Shown: positions 34,253 to 43,427, counted from the first letter of the stretch. The stretch: DNA of 64,000 bases from JAWHQP01 sp032586195 (GCA_032586195.1 JAWHQP010000006.1:80867-144866), one strand, 5' to 3'. Translations and numbers: made by a program. Notes: a model not told the origin generated them from the sequence alone.

Positions 34253-34918
34253 ATGACTATCAAAGCCGTAATTTTTGATATGGACGGGGTTTTGATCGAT
34301 TCGGAACCCTTATGGAAACAGGCAGGTATTGATATTTTTAACCAAGCGGGCATTCCCGTCACCTACGAAGATATGCTGGCGTTAACCGGCGTTTCTTCTG
34401 TCGGTATCGTGGAGGCCTTATATAAAAAATATCAAGTCAACCCAATCCCTATGAGCGTGAATGATATGGCAAAACAATTAGATGATCATGCCATTTCTCT
34501 GATTTTAGAAAAAAAACCACTGATTGCCGGCGTGAAAAAAACTCTCGAAAATCTCACCGCACTTGGCTATAAAATGGCTGTCGCTTCAGCCTCACCACGA
34601 AAATTACTGGAAGAAATCACTCGGCTCTGCGGTATCGCTCATTACTTTTCTTATCTTTCTTCCGCCACAGAATTAAGCCACAACAAACCCCACCCCGAGG
34701 TTTATCTGCACGCAGCGGAAATGCTCGGCGTTAAACCGAACGAATGTATCGGTATTGAAGATTCCGTTATCGGCATGATAGCGGTTAAGGCCGCTTCAAT
34801 GAAATGTATTGTGATTCCCGGCATTTTAGACAGCAACGATCCACGCTGGACGCTTGCGGACATCAAACTGAACTCACTATTGGAAATTAATGAAACGCTT
34901 TTAAATCAATTAAATTAA
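34253..34918 (+). CDS. yniC: HAD-superfamily sugar-phosphate phosphatase, YniC/HxpB type
   Basis: 221 aa (E. coli YniC/HxpB is 222 aa). The N-terminal nucleophile motif FDMDGVLIDSEPLW, the VASASPRKLLEE motif II region, the Lys in HNKPHPEVYL and the acidic motif GIEDSVIGM are complete, so it should be an active HAD subfamily I phosphatase. E. coli HxpB dephosphorylates hexitol phosphates and 2-deoxyglucose 6-phosphate. The ATG immediately follows the stop of the kinase-like gene with no spacing, so the two are co-translated. Confidence 0.92.
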   Translation: MTIKAVIFDMDGVLIDSEPLWKQAGIDIFNQAGIPVTYEDMLALTGVSSVGIVEALYKKYQVNPIPMSVNDMAKQLDDHAISLILEKKPLIAGVKKTLENLTALGYKMAVASASPRKLLEEITRLCGIAHYFSYLSSATELSHNKPHPEVYLHAAEMLGVKPNECIGIEDSVIGMIAVKAASMKCIVIPGILDSNDPRWTLADIKLNSLLEINETLLNQLN

Positions 34919-34946
34919 CTTCTTGCTTCGCTGAAAAAGTGACAGT

Positions 34947-34974
34947 AAAAAAGGCTAGATAACCTAGCCTTTTT
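34947..34974. terminator. Bidirectional terminator between yniC and the OmpA-type lipoprotein gene
   Basis: GGCTAG (34953-34958) pairs with CTAGCC (34964-34969) around ATAAC, extended by the A run at 34947-34952 and the T run at 34970-34974. It serves the convergent genes on both sides. Confidence 0.9.
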
Positions 34975-34990
34975 CATCAATTATTATTCA

Positions 34991-35815
34991 TTATTTTTGA
35001 TATAACGGAACCGGACCTGTAGTACCGCTTTTTTGTTCACCGTCGGCGGACTGTTTTAATACCGTGCCGGAAGCGCTAATTTCAACACGACGGTTCGGAT
35101 GTAAACAATCTTTTAATTCTTTACCGTACGGAACGCCGTCACAAGCTTTCACTTGTTGCGCCTTGCCATAACCTACGGCATTAATATTCGCGGTTACGCC
35201 TTGTTGGATTAAACGGGATTTCACCATGTCAGCACGACGTTGTGACAGATTTAAGTTATATTCAACCGAACCTAAGCGATCTGTGAAGCCTGCCACTTTA
35301 ACTTCTTTAGCACCGGATTTTTTCAATTGTTCCGCTATACTATCAACAACTTCTTTACCTTTCGTCGTTAAGGTCGCTTTGTCAAAGTCGAATAAGAAGT
35401 CACCGCTTAAGTTGAATGATGAGTTACCATTACAACCATTCGGATACCAAAAGAAACTTTGCGCGTTCATGTTCTTATCAAATAAAATTTTATATTGACA
35501 AATTTTATGTACGCCGTTTTCACGGTAGTTGAATGCGTAATCCCATTCACGCACACCATATAAACCTTCGCTAAAATGCGGGCGGCCTAATAAATTATAG
35601 ATTTGATCTTTATTCATACCGCGTTCAATCATACGCACATTATCCCAATTCGGCCATGAACCAAATTGGCTGCCGTCATGATTGAATACGGATTCATCAA
35701 TCTTAGGCCATACTAGATGATCGGAAGTCCCTTCATCGGTTACTTTGCTTAAGTTCCCACAAGCTGCAAGCGTAACGGCAGCGGCTGCGGATAATAATAG
35801 ATGTGATAATTTCAT
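34991..35815 (-). CDS. OmpA-family peptidoglycan-associated lipoprotein with a BamE/SmpA-like N-terminal domain
   Basis: 274 aa. A lipoprotein signal with lipobox LAAC (Cys 19) is followed by a SmpA/BamE-like segment (residues about 60-120, with RGMNKDQIYNLLGRPHF and VREWDYAF) and a C-terminal OmpA-like peptidoglycan-binding domain (residues about 130-255, with GDFLFDFDKATLTTKGKEV, the diaminopimelate-binding GFTDRLGSVEYNLNLSQRRAD, and PNRRVEI). Cys residues at about 107, 127, 230 and 243 may form disulfides. It is predicted to tether the outer membrane to the cell wall. It is monocistronic, with a bidirectional terminator at its 3' end. Confidence 0.85.
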   Translation of the reverse strand: MKLSHLLLSAAAAVTLAACGNLSKVTDEGTSDHLVWPKIDESVFNHDGSQFGSWPNWDNVRMIERGMNKDQIYNLLGRPHFSEGLYGVREWDYAFNYRENGVHKICQYKILFDKNMNAQSFFWYPNGCNGNSSFNLSGDFLFDFDKATLTTKGKEVVDSIAEQLKKSGAKEVKVAGFTDRLGSVEYNLNLSQRRADMVKSRLIQQGVTANINAVGYGKAQQVKACDGVPYGKELKDCLHPNRRVEISASGTVLKQSADGEQKSGTTGPVPLYQK

Positions 35816-36055
35816 TTAATTTACCTTATCGTACTTTTATATTGGCAATACTTAAATAAGTGTTGCGGCTAAACTTTAAGAAAGAAATTAGCGTTTTTAA
35901 TCGTTTTGGGTATGTAACGAAAGCTAAGCATATTTTATGCCTGCTAATACTAATCGGAAACAATTATAAAGTAAACGATTAATCATATTTTAGCCGTAAA
36001 AACCACTTATATATAAGTAAGTTATGTAAAGAACTGTAAATCCATGCAAAGCAGA

Positions 36056-37108
36056 TTAAATTAACGTGCGAAAATCCCGCTTTAACCATTTTAACGCCAG
36101 ATTATCCGCACTCTCTTCCATTTGTTTACCGAATTTTTGCATTAAGGATTTTTTCAGATTGTATTTTACTTCCACAACAGATTTTTCTTTAATCGCCGCC
36201 AGAATTAAATCATCGCTGGTCGCAATTTCATCTACTAAATTTAATTCTAATGCCTGTTGACCGAACCAATGTTCTCCTGTGGCAATCCGTTCAATATCCA
36301 CCTGCGGGCGATTATTTGATACGAAAGACTTAAATAACGCGTGAGTTTCTTCCAATTCCTGCTGGAATTTTTGTTTTCCTTTTTCCGTATTTTCACCCAG
36401 CACGGTTACCGTGCGTTTATATTCGCCGGCAGTCATCACATCCACATCAACATCATGTTTTTTTAATAAACGGTGGATATTGGGTATCTGAGCCACTACC
36501 CCGACGGAACCGATAATAGCAAAAGGCGCCGACACAATTTTATCCGCCACACAAGCCATCATATAACCGCCGCTGGCGGCCACTTTATCCACCGCTACGG
36601 TTAACTTAATGCCCTTTTGTTTTAACCGGGCCAGCTGTGATGCTGCCAAGCCGTAACCATGTACAACCCCGCCGGGACTTTCTAATCGTAGCAGCACTTC
36701 ATCCGCGGCAGGATCCGCCACAGTCAGAATGGTACTGATTTCTTCGCGCAGAGCTGTGGTTTCGGATGCATGAATGTCGCCTTTAAAATTCACCACAAAA
36801 ACACGTGGTTTTTGCGGCGTGCCTTCTCCCTTTTTACGCTTTTCTTTCGCTTCCTTAGCCTTAGTTTTATCCGCTTTTTTCCGGGCTTTTTGTGCCGCTT
36901 TACGTTCATCTTCGGATAAGTAAAAATCCTGCAATTTCTTGCTATTCTCTTCATATTCTTTAGCTAAATCCGTCAGCTGTAAGGTGCCCGCCGCAGACTT
37001 TTGTTGCTTCATAGCAAAGATCATCACCGCAATCCCTGCAATCACCAGTAAAATGGTTAAAATTTCTAAAATAAAGAGACCATAGCCGGTTAAAATATCA
37101 GACCACAT
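36056..37108 (-). CDS. sohB: SohB, inner-membrane S49-family peptidase
   Basis: 350 aa (E. coli SohB 349). An N-terminal membrane segment (residues about 9-30) is followed by a charged Lys-rich linker and the S49 domain. The Ser nucleophile is in AASGGYMMA and the general-base Lys in TAGEYKRTVT, with the SPGGVVHGYGLAASQL oxyanion region. SohB is a multicopy suppressor of the degP mutant in E. coli and probably degrades small membrane peptides. It stands alone; the 240-base gap downstream has a perfect 14-bp palindrome (36005-36018) but no gene. Confidence 0.95.
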   Translation of the reverse strand: MWSDILTGYGLFILEILTILLVIAGIAVMIFAMKQQKSAAGTLQLTDLAKEYEENSKKLQDFYLSEDERKAAQKARKKADKTKAKEAKEKRKKGEGTPQKPRVFVVNFKGDIHASETTALREEISTILTVADPAADEVLLRLESPGGVVHGYGLAASQLARLKQKGIKLTVAVDKVAASGGYMMACVADKIVSAPFAIIGSVGVVAQIPNIHRLLKKHDVDVDVMTAGEYKRTVTVLGENTEKGKQKFQQELEETHALFKSFVSNNRPQVDIERIATGEHWFGQQALELNLVDEIATSDDLILAAIKEKSVVEVKYNLKKSLMQKFGKQMEESADNLALKWLKRDFRTLI

Positions 37109-37222
37109 AGTTGTTCCTTTCGTTTTTAAATCATAAAAGAGGCTGTATCATACTGTGTTTTATTGATACAGGCAAAATAGAATAGACTTATAATAAAAAT
37201 TTTCTTTTTTATGATTCTGTTA

Positions 37223-37256
37223 TTGACAAAACACTTTTGTACTAGTTTAATAGTGC
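37223..37256 (+). promoter_or_regulatory. trp promoter with overlapping TrpR operator
   Basis: A -35 box TTGACA (37223-37228) and a -10 box TTTAAT (37246-37251) are separated by 17 bases. GTACTAGTTTAATAGTGC (37239-37256) overlaps the -10 box and matches the TrpR operator (CTAGTTAACTAG core). Transcription should begin near 37258, only about 24 bases before trpE, leaving no room for a leader peptide and attenuator. Confidence 0.8.
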
Positions 37257-37281
37257 AAAATATTTTTTAAAGGAAGTTATT

Positions 37282-38841
37282 ATGCGTACCCCCTATCTTC
37301 TGGTGAGCCATACCACGGTACCTTACCACAATGACCTCGCCGTGGTGTTTTTCACCCTATGTTCGGCACAAAACAACAGTCTTTTACTTGAAAGTGCCGA
37401 AATCTCCAGTAAAAACAGCTTAAAAAGCCTATTACTGGTGAATGCTGCCGTTAAAATTACCTGCATAGGCCAGACCGTCACATTTAAAGCATTAACCCGC
37501 AATGGACATACCGTATTAACTGAAATAGAGAAAACGTTACAGGGTTTAGCTGAACTTACTTGGTCAGCTCCCGATATCTTACAGGCAATCTTCTCTTCGC
37601 TCGATCAAAATCTTGATGAAGACAGTAAATTGCAATCCGCCACGGTTTTCGACGGTTTGCGCGCCATCAATAATTTATATACTCACGGTGAAACACCGAT
37701 TTTTTTAGGCGGTCTGTTTGCCTATGATTTAGTGGCTAATTTTATTCCGACGGACGGCATTCAGCTGAAGGATGACGGTTTAGTCTGCCCTGATTATGTA
37801 TTCTATTTGGCAGAAAATTTGCTGCGTTTCGACCATCCAAGCCGACAAGCTACGCTGCAAACCTTCTGTTTTAATCAAAACGAACGGGCCTCATTAGCGC
37901 AAAGTGCGGTGTCAATTTCGCGAGATTTGCAGACTTTGCCTACGATGCCGGCGATTCAACCCGCTTCCACGGAGATGGCCACCAATCTTGAAGACGACGT
38001 ATTTAAAGGCATTATCACTTCCCTCAAGCAGCATATTTATATGGGAGATGTGTTCCAAATCGTGCCGTCCCGCCGCTTTTCTCTGGCTTGTCCAAACCCG
38101 CTCGCCACTTACCGCCAACTGAAACACAACAACCCAAGTCCTTATATGTTCTATATGCAGGACGATGAGTTTATCCTGTTTGGCGCTTCCCCTGAAAGCG
38201 CGCTGAAATACAATGCGGACAATCGTCAGTTGGAAATTTACCCGATTGCGGGCTCTCGTCCACGAGGTTTTACCGCCGACGGACGTATCGATCCCGAGCT
38301 GGATGCCCGTCTTGAGTTGGAAATGCGGCTGGATCATAAAGAACAGGCGGAACATCTTATGCTGGTGGATCTTGCCCGCAACGATGTGGCTCGCGTATGC
38401 CAAAGCGGTACCCGCCGTGTAAAGGAATTAATGCAGGTGGATCGCTATTCCCACATCATGCATTTGGTTTCCCGCGTTGTCGGCACGCTCCGCCCCGAAT
38501 TGGACGCTCTGCACGCCTACCAAGCCTGCATGAATATGGGAACACTCACGGGAGCCCCCAAAATCAAAGCAATGCAATTAATCTATCAATATGAACGACA
38601 AAAACGCCACAGCTACGGCGGCGCGGTGGGTTATCTCACTTCCGACGGTAATTTTGATACCTGTATCGTTATTCGTTCCGCCTTTGTGCAGAACGGTGTT
38701 GCTCATGTGCAGGCAGGCTGCGGCGAGGTGCTGGATTCCGATCCGCAAATGGAAGCGGACGAAACCCGTCACAAAGCCCGTGCGGTGATCAACGCCATTA
38801 TCCAGACCAACAGTCAGGCTGTTCAACATCGGAATAATTAG
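37282..38841 (+). CDS. trpE: Anthranilate synthase component I
   Basis: 519 aa (E. coli 520). With TrpG it makes anthranilate from chorismate, the first step of tryptophan synthesis. The N-terminal LLES segment (LLLESAEISSKNSLKS) is the tryptophan feedback site. The chorismate-binding domain shows PSPYMFYMQ, PIAGSRPRGF, MLVDLARNDVARVC, GTLTGAPKIKAMQLI and the C-terminal QAGCGEVLDSDPQMEADET. It heads trpEG-tautomerase-trpD-trpCF and is preceded by a TrpR operator. An uptake sequence lies within the gene near 37900. Confidence 0.97.
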   Translation: MRTPYLLVSHTTVPYHNDLAVVFFTLCSAQNNSLLLESAEISSKNSLKSLLLVNAAVKITCIGQTVTFKALTRNGHTVLTEIEKTLQGLAELTWSAPDILQAIFSSLDQNLDEDSKLQSATVFDGLRAINNLYTHGETPIFLGGLFAYDLVANFIPTDGIQLKDDGLVCPDYVFYLAENLLRFDHPSRQATLQTFCFNQNERASLAQSAVSISRDLQTLPTMPAIQPASTEMATNLEDDVFKGIITSLKQHIYMGDVFQIVPSRRFSLACPNPLATYRQLKHNNPSPYMFYMQDDEFILFGASPESALKYNADNRQLEIYPIAGSRPRGFTADGRIDPELDARLELEMRLDHKEQAEHLMLVDLARNDVARVCQSGTRRVKELMQVDRYSHIMHLVSRVVGTLRPELDALHAYQACMNMGTLTGAPKIKAMQLIYQYERQKRHSYGGAVGYLTSDGNFDTCIVIRSAFVQNGVAHVQAGCGEVLDSDPQMEADETRHKARAVINAIIQTNSQAVQHRNN

Positions 38842-38847
38842 GGGGAA

Positions 38848-39465
38848 ATGATGGCAACGATTTTATTTTTAGATAACTTTGATTCCTTTACCTATAATCT
38901 GGTGGATCAATTCCGTTCCCTCGGTCATCAGGTGAAAATTTACCGCAATGACTGTGATCTTGATTTATTGGAAAAAACGGCTCGCGCGCCCGATACTATT
39001 CTTGCGCTTTCCCCCGGCCCCGGCACGCCCGCCCAGGCGGGCAATATGCCGATGCTGATTCAACGGGTAAAAAATGATGTACCGATTATCGGCATTTGCC
39101 TCGGCCACCAAGCCTTAATTGAAGCCTTTGGCGGCAAAGTGGTACACGCGGGCGAAGTGATGCACGGCAAGGTCTCCAAGATTCGTCACGATGAGCAGGC
39201 GATGTTTGCCGGCCTGGTAAACCCGATGCCCGTTGCGCGTTACCATTCGCTGATGGGATCGGATTTACCCGAAGAATTGGATGTGAACGCCGAGTACAAC
39301 GGCATTGTTATGGCGGTTCGCCATCAAACCCTGCCGGTTTGCGGCTTCCAGTTTCACCCTGAAAGCATTTTAACCGTACAGGGTTCAAAATTATTAGCAC
39401 AATCGGTGAACTGGTTATTACAGCGTAAAAATGAAAAAACTCGCCTTTTCGACACCGCACTTTGA
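38848..39465 (+). CDS. trpG: Anthranilate synthase component II (glutamine amidotransferase), not fused to TrpD
   Basis: 205 aa class I glutamine amidotransferase that supplies ammonia to TrpE. The start LFLDNFDSFTYNLVDQFRS, the Cys nucleophile in GICLGHQA and the His/Glu pair in FQFHPESIL are intact. In E. coli this domain is fused to TrpD; here it is a separate gene. Either ATG at 38848 or 38851 could start it after GGGGGAAA. Its 3' end overlaps an uptake sequence (39454-39462), which therefore encodes part of the C-terminus. Confidence 0.95.
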   Translation: MMATILFLDNFDSFTYNLVDQFRSLGHQVKIYRNDCDLDLLEKTARAPDTILALSPGPGTPAQAGNMPMLIQRVKNDVPIIGICLGHQALIEAFGGKVVHAGEVMHGKVSKIRHDEQAMFAGLVNPMPVARYHSLMGSDLPEELDVNAEYNGIVMAVRHQTLPVCGFQFHPESILTVQGSKLLAQSVNWLLQRKNEKTRLFDTAL

Positions 39466-39491
39466 CGGCCGAATGAATTTAAGGAACATAT

Positions 39492-39878
39492 ATGATTATC
39501 GTCTATGGATTAAAACAACCTCTTGGTCCTCGTAAAACGGCTTTAATGCAGGTGATCTTCGACTGCCTGCATTTACAACTCGGCATTCCGCCGCACAAAC
39601 ACACTCTGCGTTTTATCGGGCTGGAGCGGGAAGATTTTTATTACCCCGAAGGCCGCAGCGAAAATTTTATCGTGATTGAAATCAACCTAATGTCGGGCAG
39701 AACCGAAGCCAGCAAAAAACGTTTAATCAAAATGTTGTTTTCCTCCATTGAACAGAATGTAGACATCGCGCCTATTGATGTGGAAATCACCATCAACGAA
39801 CAACCCGCCCATTGCTGGGGATTCCGTGGTATGACCGGCGACGAAGCGAAAGATTTAACCTATGATATAAACCGATAA
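39492..39878 (+). CDS. Tautomerase-superfamily protein without the N-terminal proline, inside the trp operon
   Basis: 128 aa related to H. influenzae HI1388.1, a probable tautomerase encoded at the same place in the trp operon. Tautomerases use an N-terminal Pro freed by removal of Met. This protein begins M-I-I-V-Y, so it has no Pro 1 and cannot use the standard mechanism. Conserved-looking segments are FIVIEINLMSGRTEASKKRL (4-oxalocrotonate tautomerase-like) and CWGFRGMTGDEAKDL near the C-terminus. Co-transcription with trpG and trpD suggests a link to chorismate or indole metabolism, but no function is known. Confidence 0.75.
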   Translation: MIIVYGLKQPLGPRKTALMQVIFDCLHLQLGIPPHKHTLRFIGLEREDFYYPEGRSENFIVIEINLMSGRTEASKKRLIKMLFSSIEQNVDIAPIDVEITINEQPAHCWGFRGMTGDEAKDLTYDINR

Positions 39879-39900
39879 ATGAATGTAAAAAGGAATTATT

Positions 39901-40902
39901 ATGCAGACCGAACAAATCACCGCAAAACTCTTTGATAATCAAGCATTAACCCGGCAGGAATCGGCAGATTTCTTCAGCGCAGTAGTGAACGGAGGAGTAT
40001 CCAATGAAGTTCTGGCGGCGGCATTAATTGCACTAAAAATTCGCGGTGAAACCATTGAAGAAATTACCGGGGCCGTCACCGCCCTGCTCAATCAGGCTAA
40101 ACCTTTCCCAGCTCCGGATTACCCGTTTGCGGACATCGTGGGGACCGGCGGGGACGGTGCGAACACCATTAATATTTCCACCGCCTGCGCCATTACCGCG
40201 GCAAGTTTAGGTTTAAAAATCGCGAAACACGGCAACCGCAGCGTATCCAGCAAAACAGGAGCAAGCGATGTGCTTACCGCACTCGGTGTGAATATCACCA
40301 TGTCCGCCGAACAGGCCCGCAAAGCGTTGGATGAAATCGGCTTGGCTTTTATTTTCGCACAGCAATATCACACGGGTTTTAAATACGCAGTGCCTGTTCG
40401 CCAGGCGTTAAAAACGCGTACTATTTTCAATATTCTCGGCCCTCTGATTAACCCGGCCAACCCGAAACGCCAACTCCTCGGCGTTTATTCGCCCGACTTA
40501 CTCAAACCTTACGCGGAAACCAACGCCCGTTTGAATCATGAACACAGCATTATCGTGCATGGCTGCGGCCTGGACGAAGTGGCGATTCACGGCAAAACTC
40601 AAGTCGCGGAACTGCGTGACGGTAAGATCGAATACTATGATTTATCCCCTTGGGATTTCGGTTTCCAACCGCAACCGCTGGAAACCCTGCGCGGCGGCGA
40701 ACCTGAAGAAAATGCCAAAATCCTCACCGCACTTTTACAAGGTAAAGGCAAAAAAGAACATGCCCAAGCGGTCGCCATGAACACCGCGTTGCTGATGAAA
40801 TTATTCGGCTATGAAGATCTCAAACAAAACGCCCAACAAGTGCTGGATCAGCTCGCCGACGGCAAACCGTTTGAAACCTTAAGCAGATTTACGCAATATT
40901 AG
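39901..40902 (+). CDS. trpD: Anthranilate phosphoribosyltransferase
   Basis: 333 aa. It transfers the phosphoribosyl group of PRPP to anthranilate. The glycine-rich motif GTGGDGANTINIST, KHGNRSVSSKTGASDVLTALG, FAQQYHTGFKYAVPVRQAL, TIFNILGPLINP and HGCGLDE are typical of TrpD. It stands without a fused TrpG domain, and lies nine bases before trpCF. Confidence 0.97.
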   Translation: MQTEQITAKLFDNQALTRQESADFFSAVVNGGVSNEVLAAALIALKIRGETIEEITGAVTALLNQAKPFPAPDYPFADIVGTGGDGANTINISTACAITAASLGLKIAKHGNRSVSSKTGASDVLTALGVNITMSAEQARKALDEIGLAFIFAQQYHTGFKYAVPVRQALKTRTIFNILGPLINPANPKRQLLGVYSPDLLKPYAETNARLNHEHSIIVHGCGLDEVAIHGKTQVAELRDGKIEYYDLSPWDFGFQPQPLETLRGGEPEENAKILTALLQGKGKKEHAQAVAMNTALLMKLFGYEDLKQNAQQVLDQLADGKPFETLSRFTQY

Positions 40903-40911
40903 GAAAATAAT

Positions 40912-42336
40912 ATGCAAAATTTAGATCAACACCCGACCATTCTCCAGAAAATCATACTGGATAAAATTGAATGGATAAAAGCCAAGAAAACGGCATTTCC
41001 CTTAGAACAATTTCAGCACGAAATCACAAAATCCGAGCGTTCTTTTTATGCCGAACTGGGGAAAGGCTCGCATCAACGGCCTGCTTATATCTTGGAATGT
41101 AAAAAAGCCTCGCCTTCGAAAGGATTAATTCGAGCGGAATTTAAACCGGCGGAAATCGCCAAAGTATATAAGCATTATGCTTCTGTCATTTCGGTGCTGA
41201 CTGATGAAAAATATTTCCAAGGCGATTTTACTTACATTAATCTGGTACGCAATTTGGTCAGTCAACCCGTATTGTGTAAGGATTTTATGATTGATGAATA
41301 CCAGGTATATTTGGCCCGTTATCACCATGCTGACGCGATTTTACTCATGCTTTCCGTGCTGGATGACGCCACTTATCGGAAACTCGCCGCCCTTGCCCAC
41401 CAACTCGGCATGGGCGTGCTGACCGAAACCAGTAACGAAGAAGAATTTGAACGGGCATTGGCTCTCAAGGCGAAGGTGATCGGAATAAATAATCGTAATC
41501 TGCATGATTTAAGTGTTGATTTGAATCGAATCAAAAATCTTGTCAGCAAATATGCTGTGCGAATTCCACCCGACGTGCGTTTAATCAGCGAATCGGGTAT
41601 TTATGATCACCGACAAATCCGGGAAATCAAGCCGTTTGCCCACGCATTTCTCATCGGTTCCAGCCTGATGGGCAGCGAAGATTTAAACAATGCTGTGCGT
41701 GCCGTGATTTTCGGTGAAAACAAAGTATGTGGTTTAACACGCCCGCAAGATGTACAGGCGGTTTATGATTATGGCGCATTATATGGCGGTTTGATTTTCG
41801 CGCCGAAATCGCCACGTTGTGTGAGCCTGCAACAAGCGCAGGAACTTGTCACTATAACAACGGCTCCATTGCGTTTTGTCGGCGTATTTCAAAACCAATC
41901 TATTGATTTTATAGTGAATATTGCAAACCAACTGAACCTGTATGCGGTACAGCTGCACGGCGCTGAAACTCCGGATTTCGTCACCGCACTTCGCACGGCT
42001 TTACCGCCGCAAATTCAAATCTGGCAGGCGATCTCTATTGATGTAAAAGCATCTTGCTTGACGCTCGAAGATAATCCACTGATAGCCCGCTATATCCTCG
42101 ACAGCAAAACAGATTCACAACAAGGCGGCACAGGCAAAAGTTTCGACTGGTCAGTTATTCCGGCGCAGTTAAAACATAAAATCATCCTCGCCGGCGGCAT
42201 TAATCCGGTCAATGTTCAGCAAGCTTTACAGCAAGACTGTATTGGAATTGACGCGAATTCCGGGCTGGAAACCTCGGCGGGAATAAAAAGCAAAGAAAAA
42301 ATTGCCGCACTTTTTGAAATCATTCAACAAAATTAG
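40912..42336 (+). CDS. trpC: Bifunctional indole-3-glycerol-phosphate synthase / phosphoribosylanthranilate isomerase
   Basis: 474 aa fusion of two TIM barrels, the trpC(F) form of gamma-proteobacteria. The N-terminal IGPS domain (residues about 1-260) has LECKKASPSKGLI, SVLTDEKYFQGDF, LCKDFMIDEYQV, GINNRNL and ISESGI. The C-terminal PRAI domain (about 262-470) has KVCGLTRPQDV with the catalytic Cys and LAGGINPVNV. It is the last gene of this operon; trpB and trpA are not here, as in Haemophilus where they lie elsewhere. A strong terminator follows. Confidence 0.97.
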   Translation: MQNLDQHPTILQKIILDKIEWIKAKKTAFPLEQFQHEITKSERSFYAELGKGSHQRPAYILECKKASPSKGLIRAEFKPAEIAKVYKHYASVISVLTDEKYFQGDFTYINLVRNLVSQPVLCKDFMIDEYQVYLARYHHADAILLMLSVLDDATYRKLAALAHQLGMGVLTETSNEEEFERALALKAKVIGINNRNLHDLSVDLNRIKNLVSKYAVRIPPDVRLISESGIYDHRQIREIKPFAHAFLIGSSLMGSEDLNNAVRAVIFGENKVCGLTRPQDVQAVYDYGALYGGLIFAPKSPRCVSLQQAQELVTITTAPLRFVGVFQNQSIDFIVNIANQLNLYAVQLHGAETPDFVTALRTALPPQIQIWQAISIDVKASCLTLEDNPLIARYILDSKTDSQQGGTGKSFDWSVIPAQLKHKIILAGGINPVNVQQALQQDCIGIDANSGLETSAGIKSKEKIAALFEIIQQN

Positions 42337-42351
42337 GTGTGTATTAAAATT

Positions 42352-42384
42352 AAACCCACTAAATTCTTCAGTTTAGTGGGTTTT
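42352..42384. terminator. Terminator of the trp operon
   Basis: A perfect 12-bp stem, AAACCCACTAAA (42352-42363) with TTTAGTGGGTTT (42372-42383), and a T run. Its A-rich left flank lets it also serve the convergent glycosyltransferase gene. Confidence 0.9.
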
Positions 42385-42395
42385 ACGTTATAGGT

Positions 42396-43427
42396 TCAGT
42401 TTAACCATTCGGGCAAAATCTGCTCGGGTGAAATTTCATTAATATTTTCTTTATAAAATAAAATATGGCATGATCCTTTTGTTTTAGGTCGCCAATGGGT
42501 AAAAGCAATTTTATCTTCCCGATAAATCCCAATAATATCTTTATCAAAGCCTGAAGCAATATGTATTGTTGAAGTATCTGTCGAAATTAATAAATCAGAA
42601 TGGCGGATAAGCTCTATAGTATGAAATATTCCGTTTGTTTTTGTGTAGAGAAATACGTTACCAAATCCTTTGCTTAAACTAATTAATTTTTCCGTTACTT
42701 CAGGATAAGTTAAAATAACAATATTTTTACCTTTAGTAACTTCTGTTAAATAACGTAAATATTTTACAATATTTTCATCAGAGACTTTTTTTATTCTGGC
42801 CGCGCCGTAAAAATTAATACTAATAAAATCAGTTATTTTATTTATAGATAAGAACTTATTAATCTCTTCCGCCACTTGATCATTTTCAGGGACATCATAA
42901 GAAGTATCTTGGACATGTATTCCTATCATATCTAAGGCTTTCTGATAGACTTCAGAAAAATGATATTCACCCTCCAAATTATGATTGAAAATTTTATACT
43001 CGGATTTTTTATAACCAACATAATTAGTTGCATTGATCAACCGTAGCAATAATAGATCTCGGTTCCGAACAAAGAGTGTCGGATCAATGACGGCATCATA
43101 TTGCTGCTTTCTAATCTCTAAACCGAACTTTATCACATCCGAAATACTTCTTTTCTTCACGACATATAACTTATCAATATAACCATTCTGTTCAAATAAA
43201 TATTTATTTTGTCTGATACAGACCACACCTATAAAAACATCCGGATATAGTTTTTTAATTTCACGAAATACAAAGGAACTAACAATATAATCACCTATTT
43301 TTCCATCCTGACGGAGAAAGAGAATTTTTTTAACTGCCGTTTTATTGTTATAGTCTTTACTTGATTTATCTAATAAGATTTTTCCTAATTTGATTCTATA
43401 TTTTTGTAATAACTGTTTGAGACTCAT
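42396..43427 (-). CDS. Glycosyltransferase family 9 (heptosyltransferase-like), lipooligosaccharide synthesis
   Basis: 343 aa. The N-terminal ILFLRQDGKIGDYIVSSFVFREIKKLYP and the C-terminal IRHSDLLISTDTSTIHIASGF (nucleotide-sugar-binding signature) identify family 9, whose members add heptose or related sugars to the lipopolysaccharide core. The acceptor and donor cannot be decided. It is translationally coupled to the preceding family-25 gene by an ATGA overlap at 43424-43427. The region is clearly AT-richer than its neighbours and lacks uptake sequences, so horizontal acquisition is likely. Confidence 0.85.
   Translation of the reverse strand: MSLKQLLQKYRIKLGKILLDKSSKDYNNKTAVKKILFLRQDGKIGDYIVSSFVFREIKKLYPDVFIGVVCIRQNKYLFEQNGYIDKLYVVKKRSISDVIKFGLEIRKQQYDAVIDPTLFVRNRDLLLLRLINATNYVGYKKSEYKIFNHNLEGEYHFSEVYQKALDMIGIHVQDTSYDVPENDQVAEEINKFLSINKITDFISINFYGAARIKKVSDENIVKYLRYLTEVTKGKNIVILTYPEVTEKLISLSKGFGNVFLYTKTNGIFHTIELIRHSDLLISTDTSTIHIASGFDKDIIGIYREDKIAFTHWRPKTKGSCHILFYKENINEISPEQILPEWLN

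Noticed and set aside
37109..37222. Possible trp leader peptide and attenuator upstream of trpE
   Set aside because: No short frame with tandem Trp codons and no alternative stem-loops were visible, and the TrpR promoter lies downstream of this stretch.
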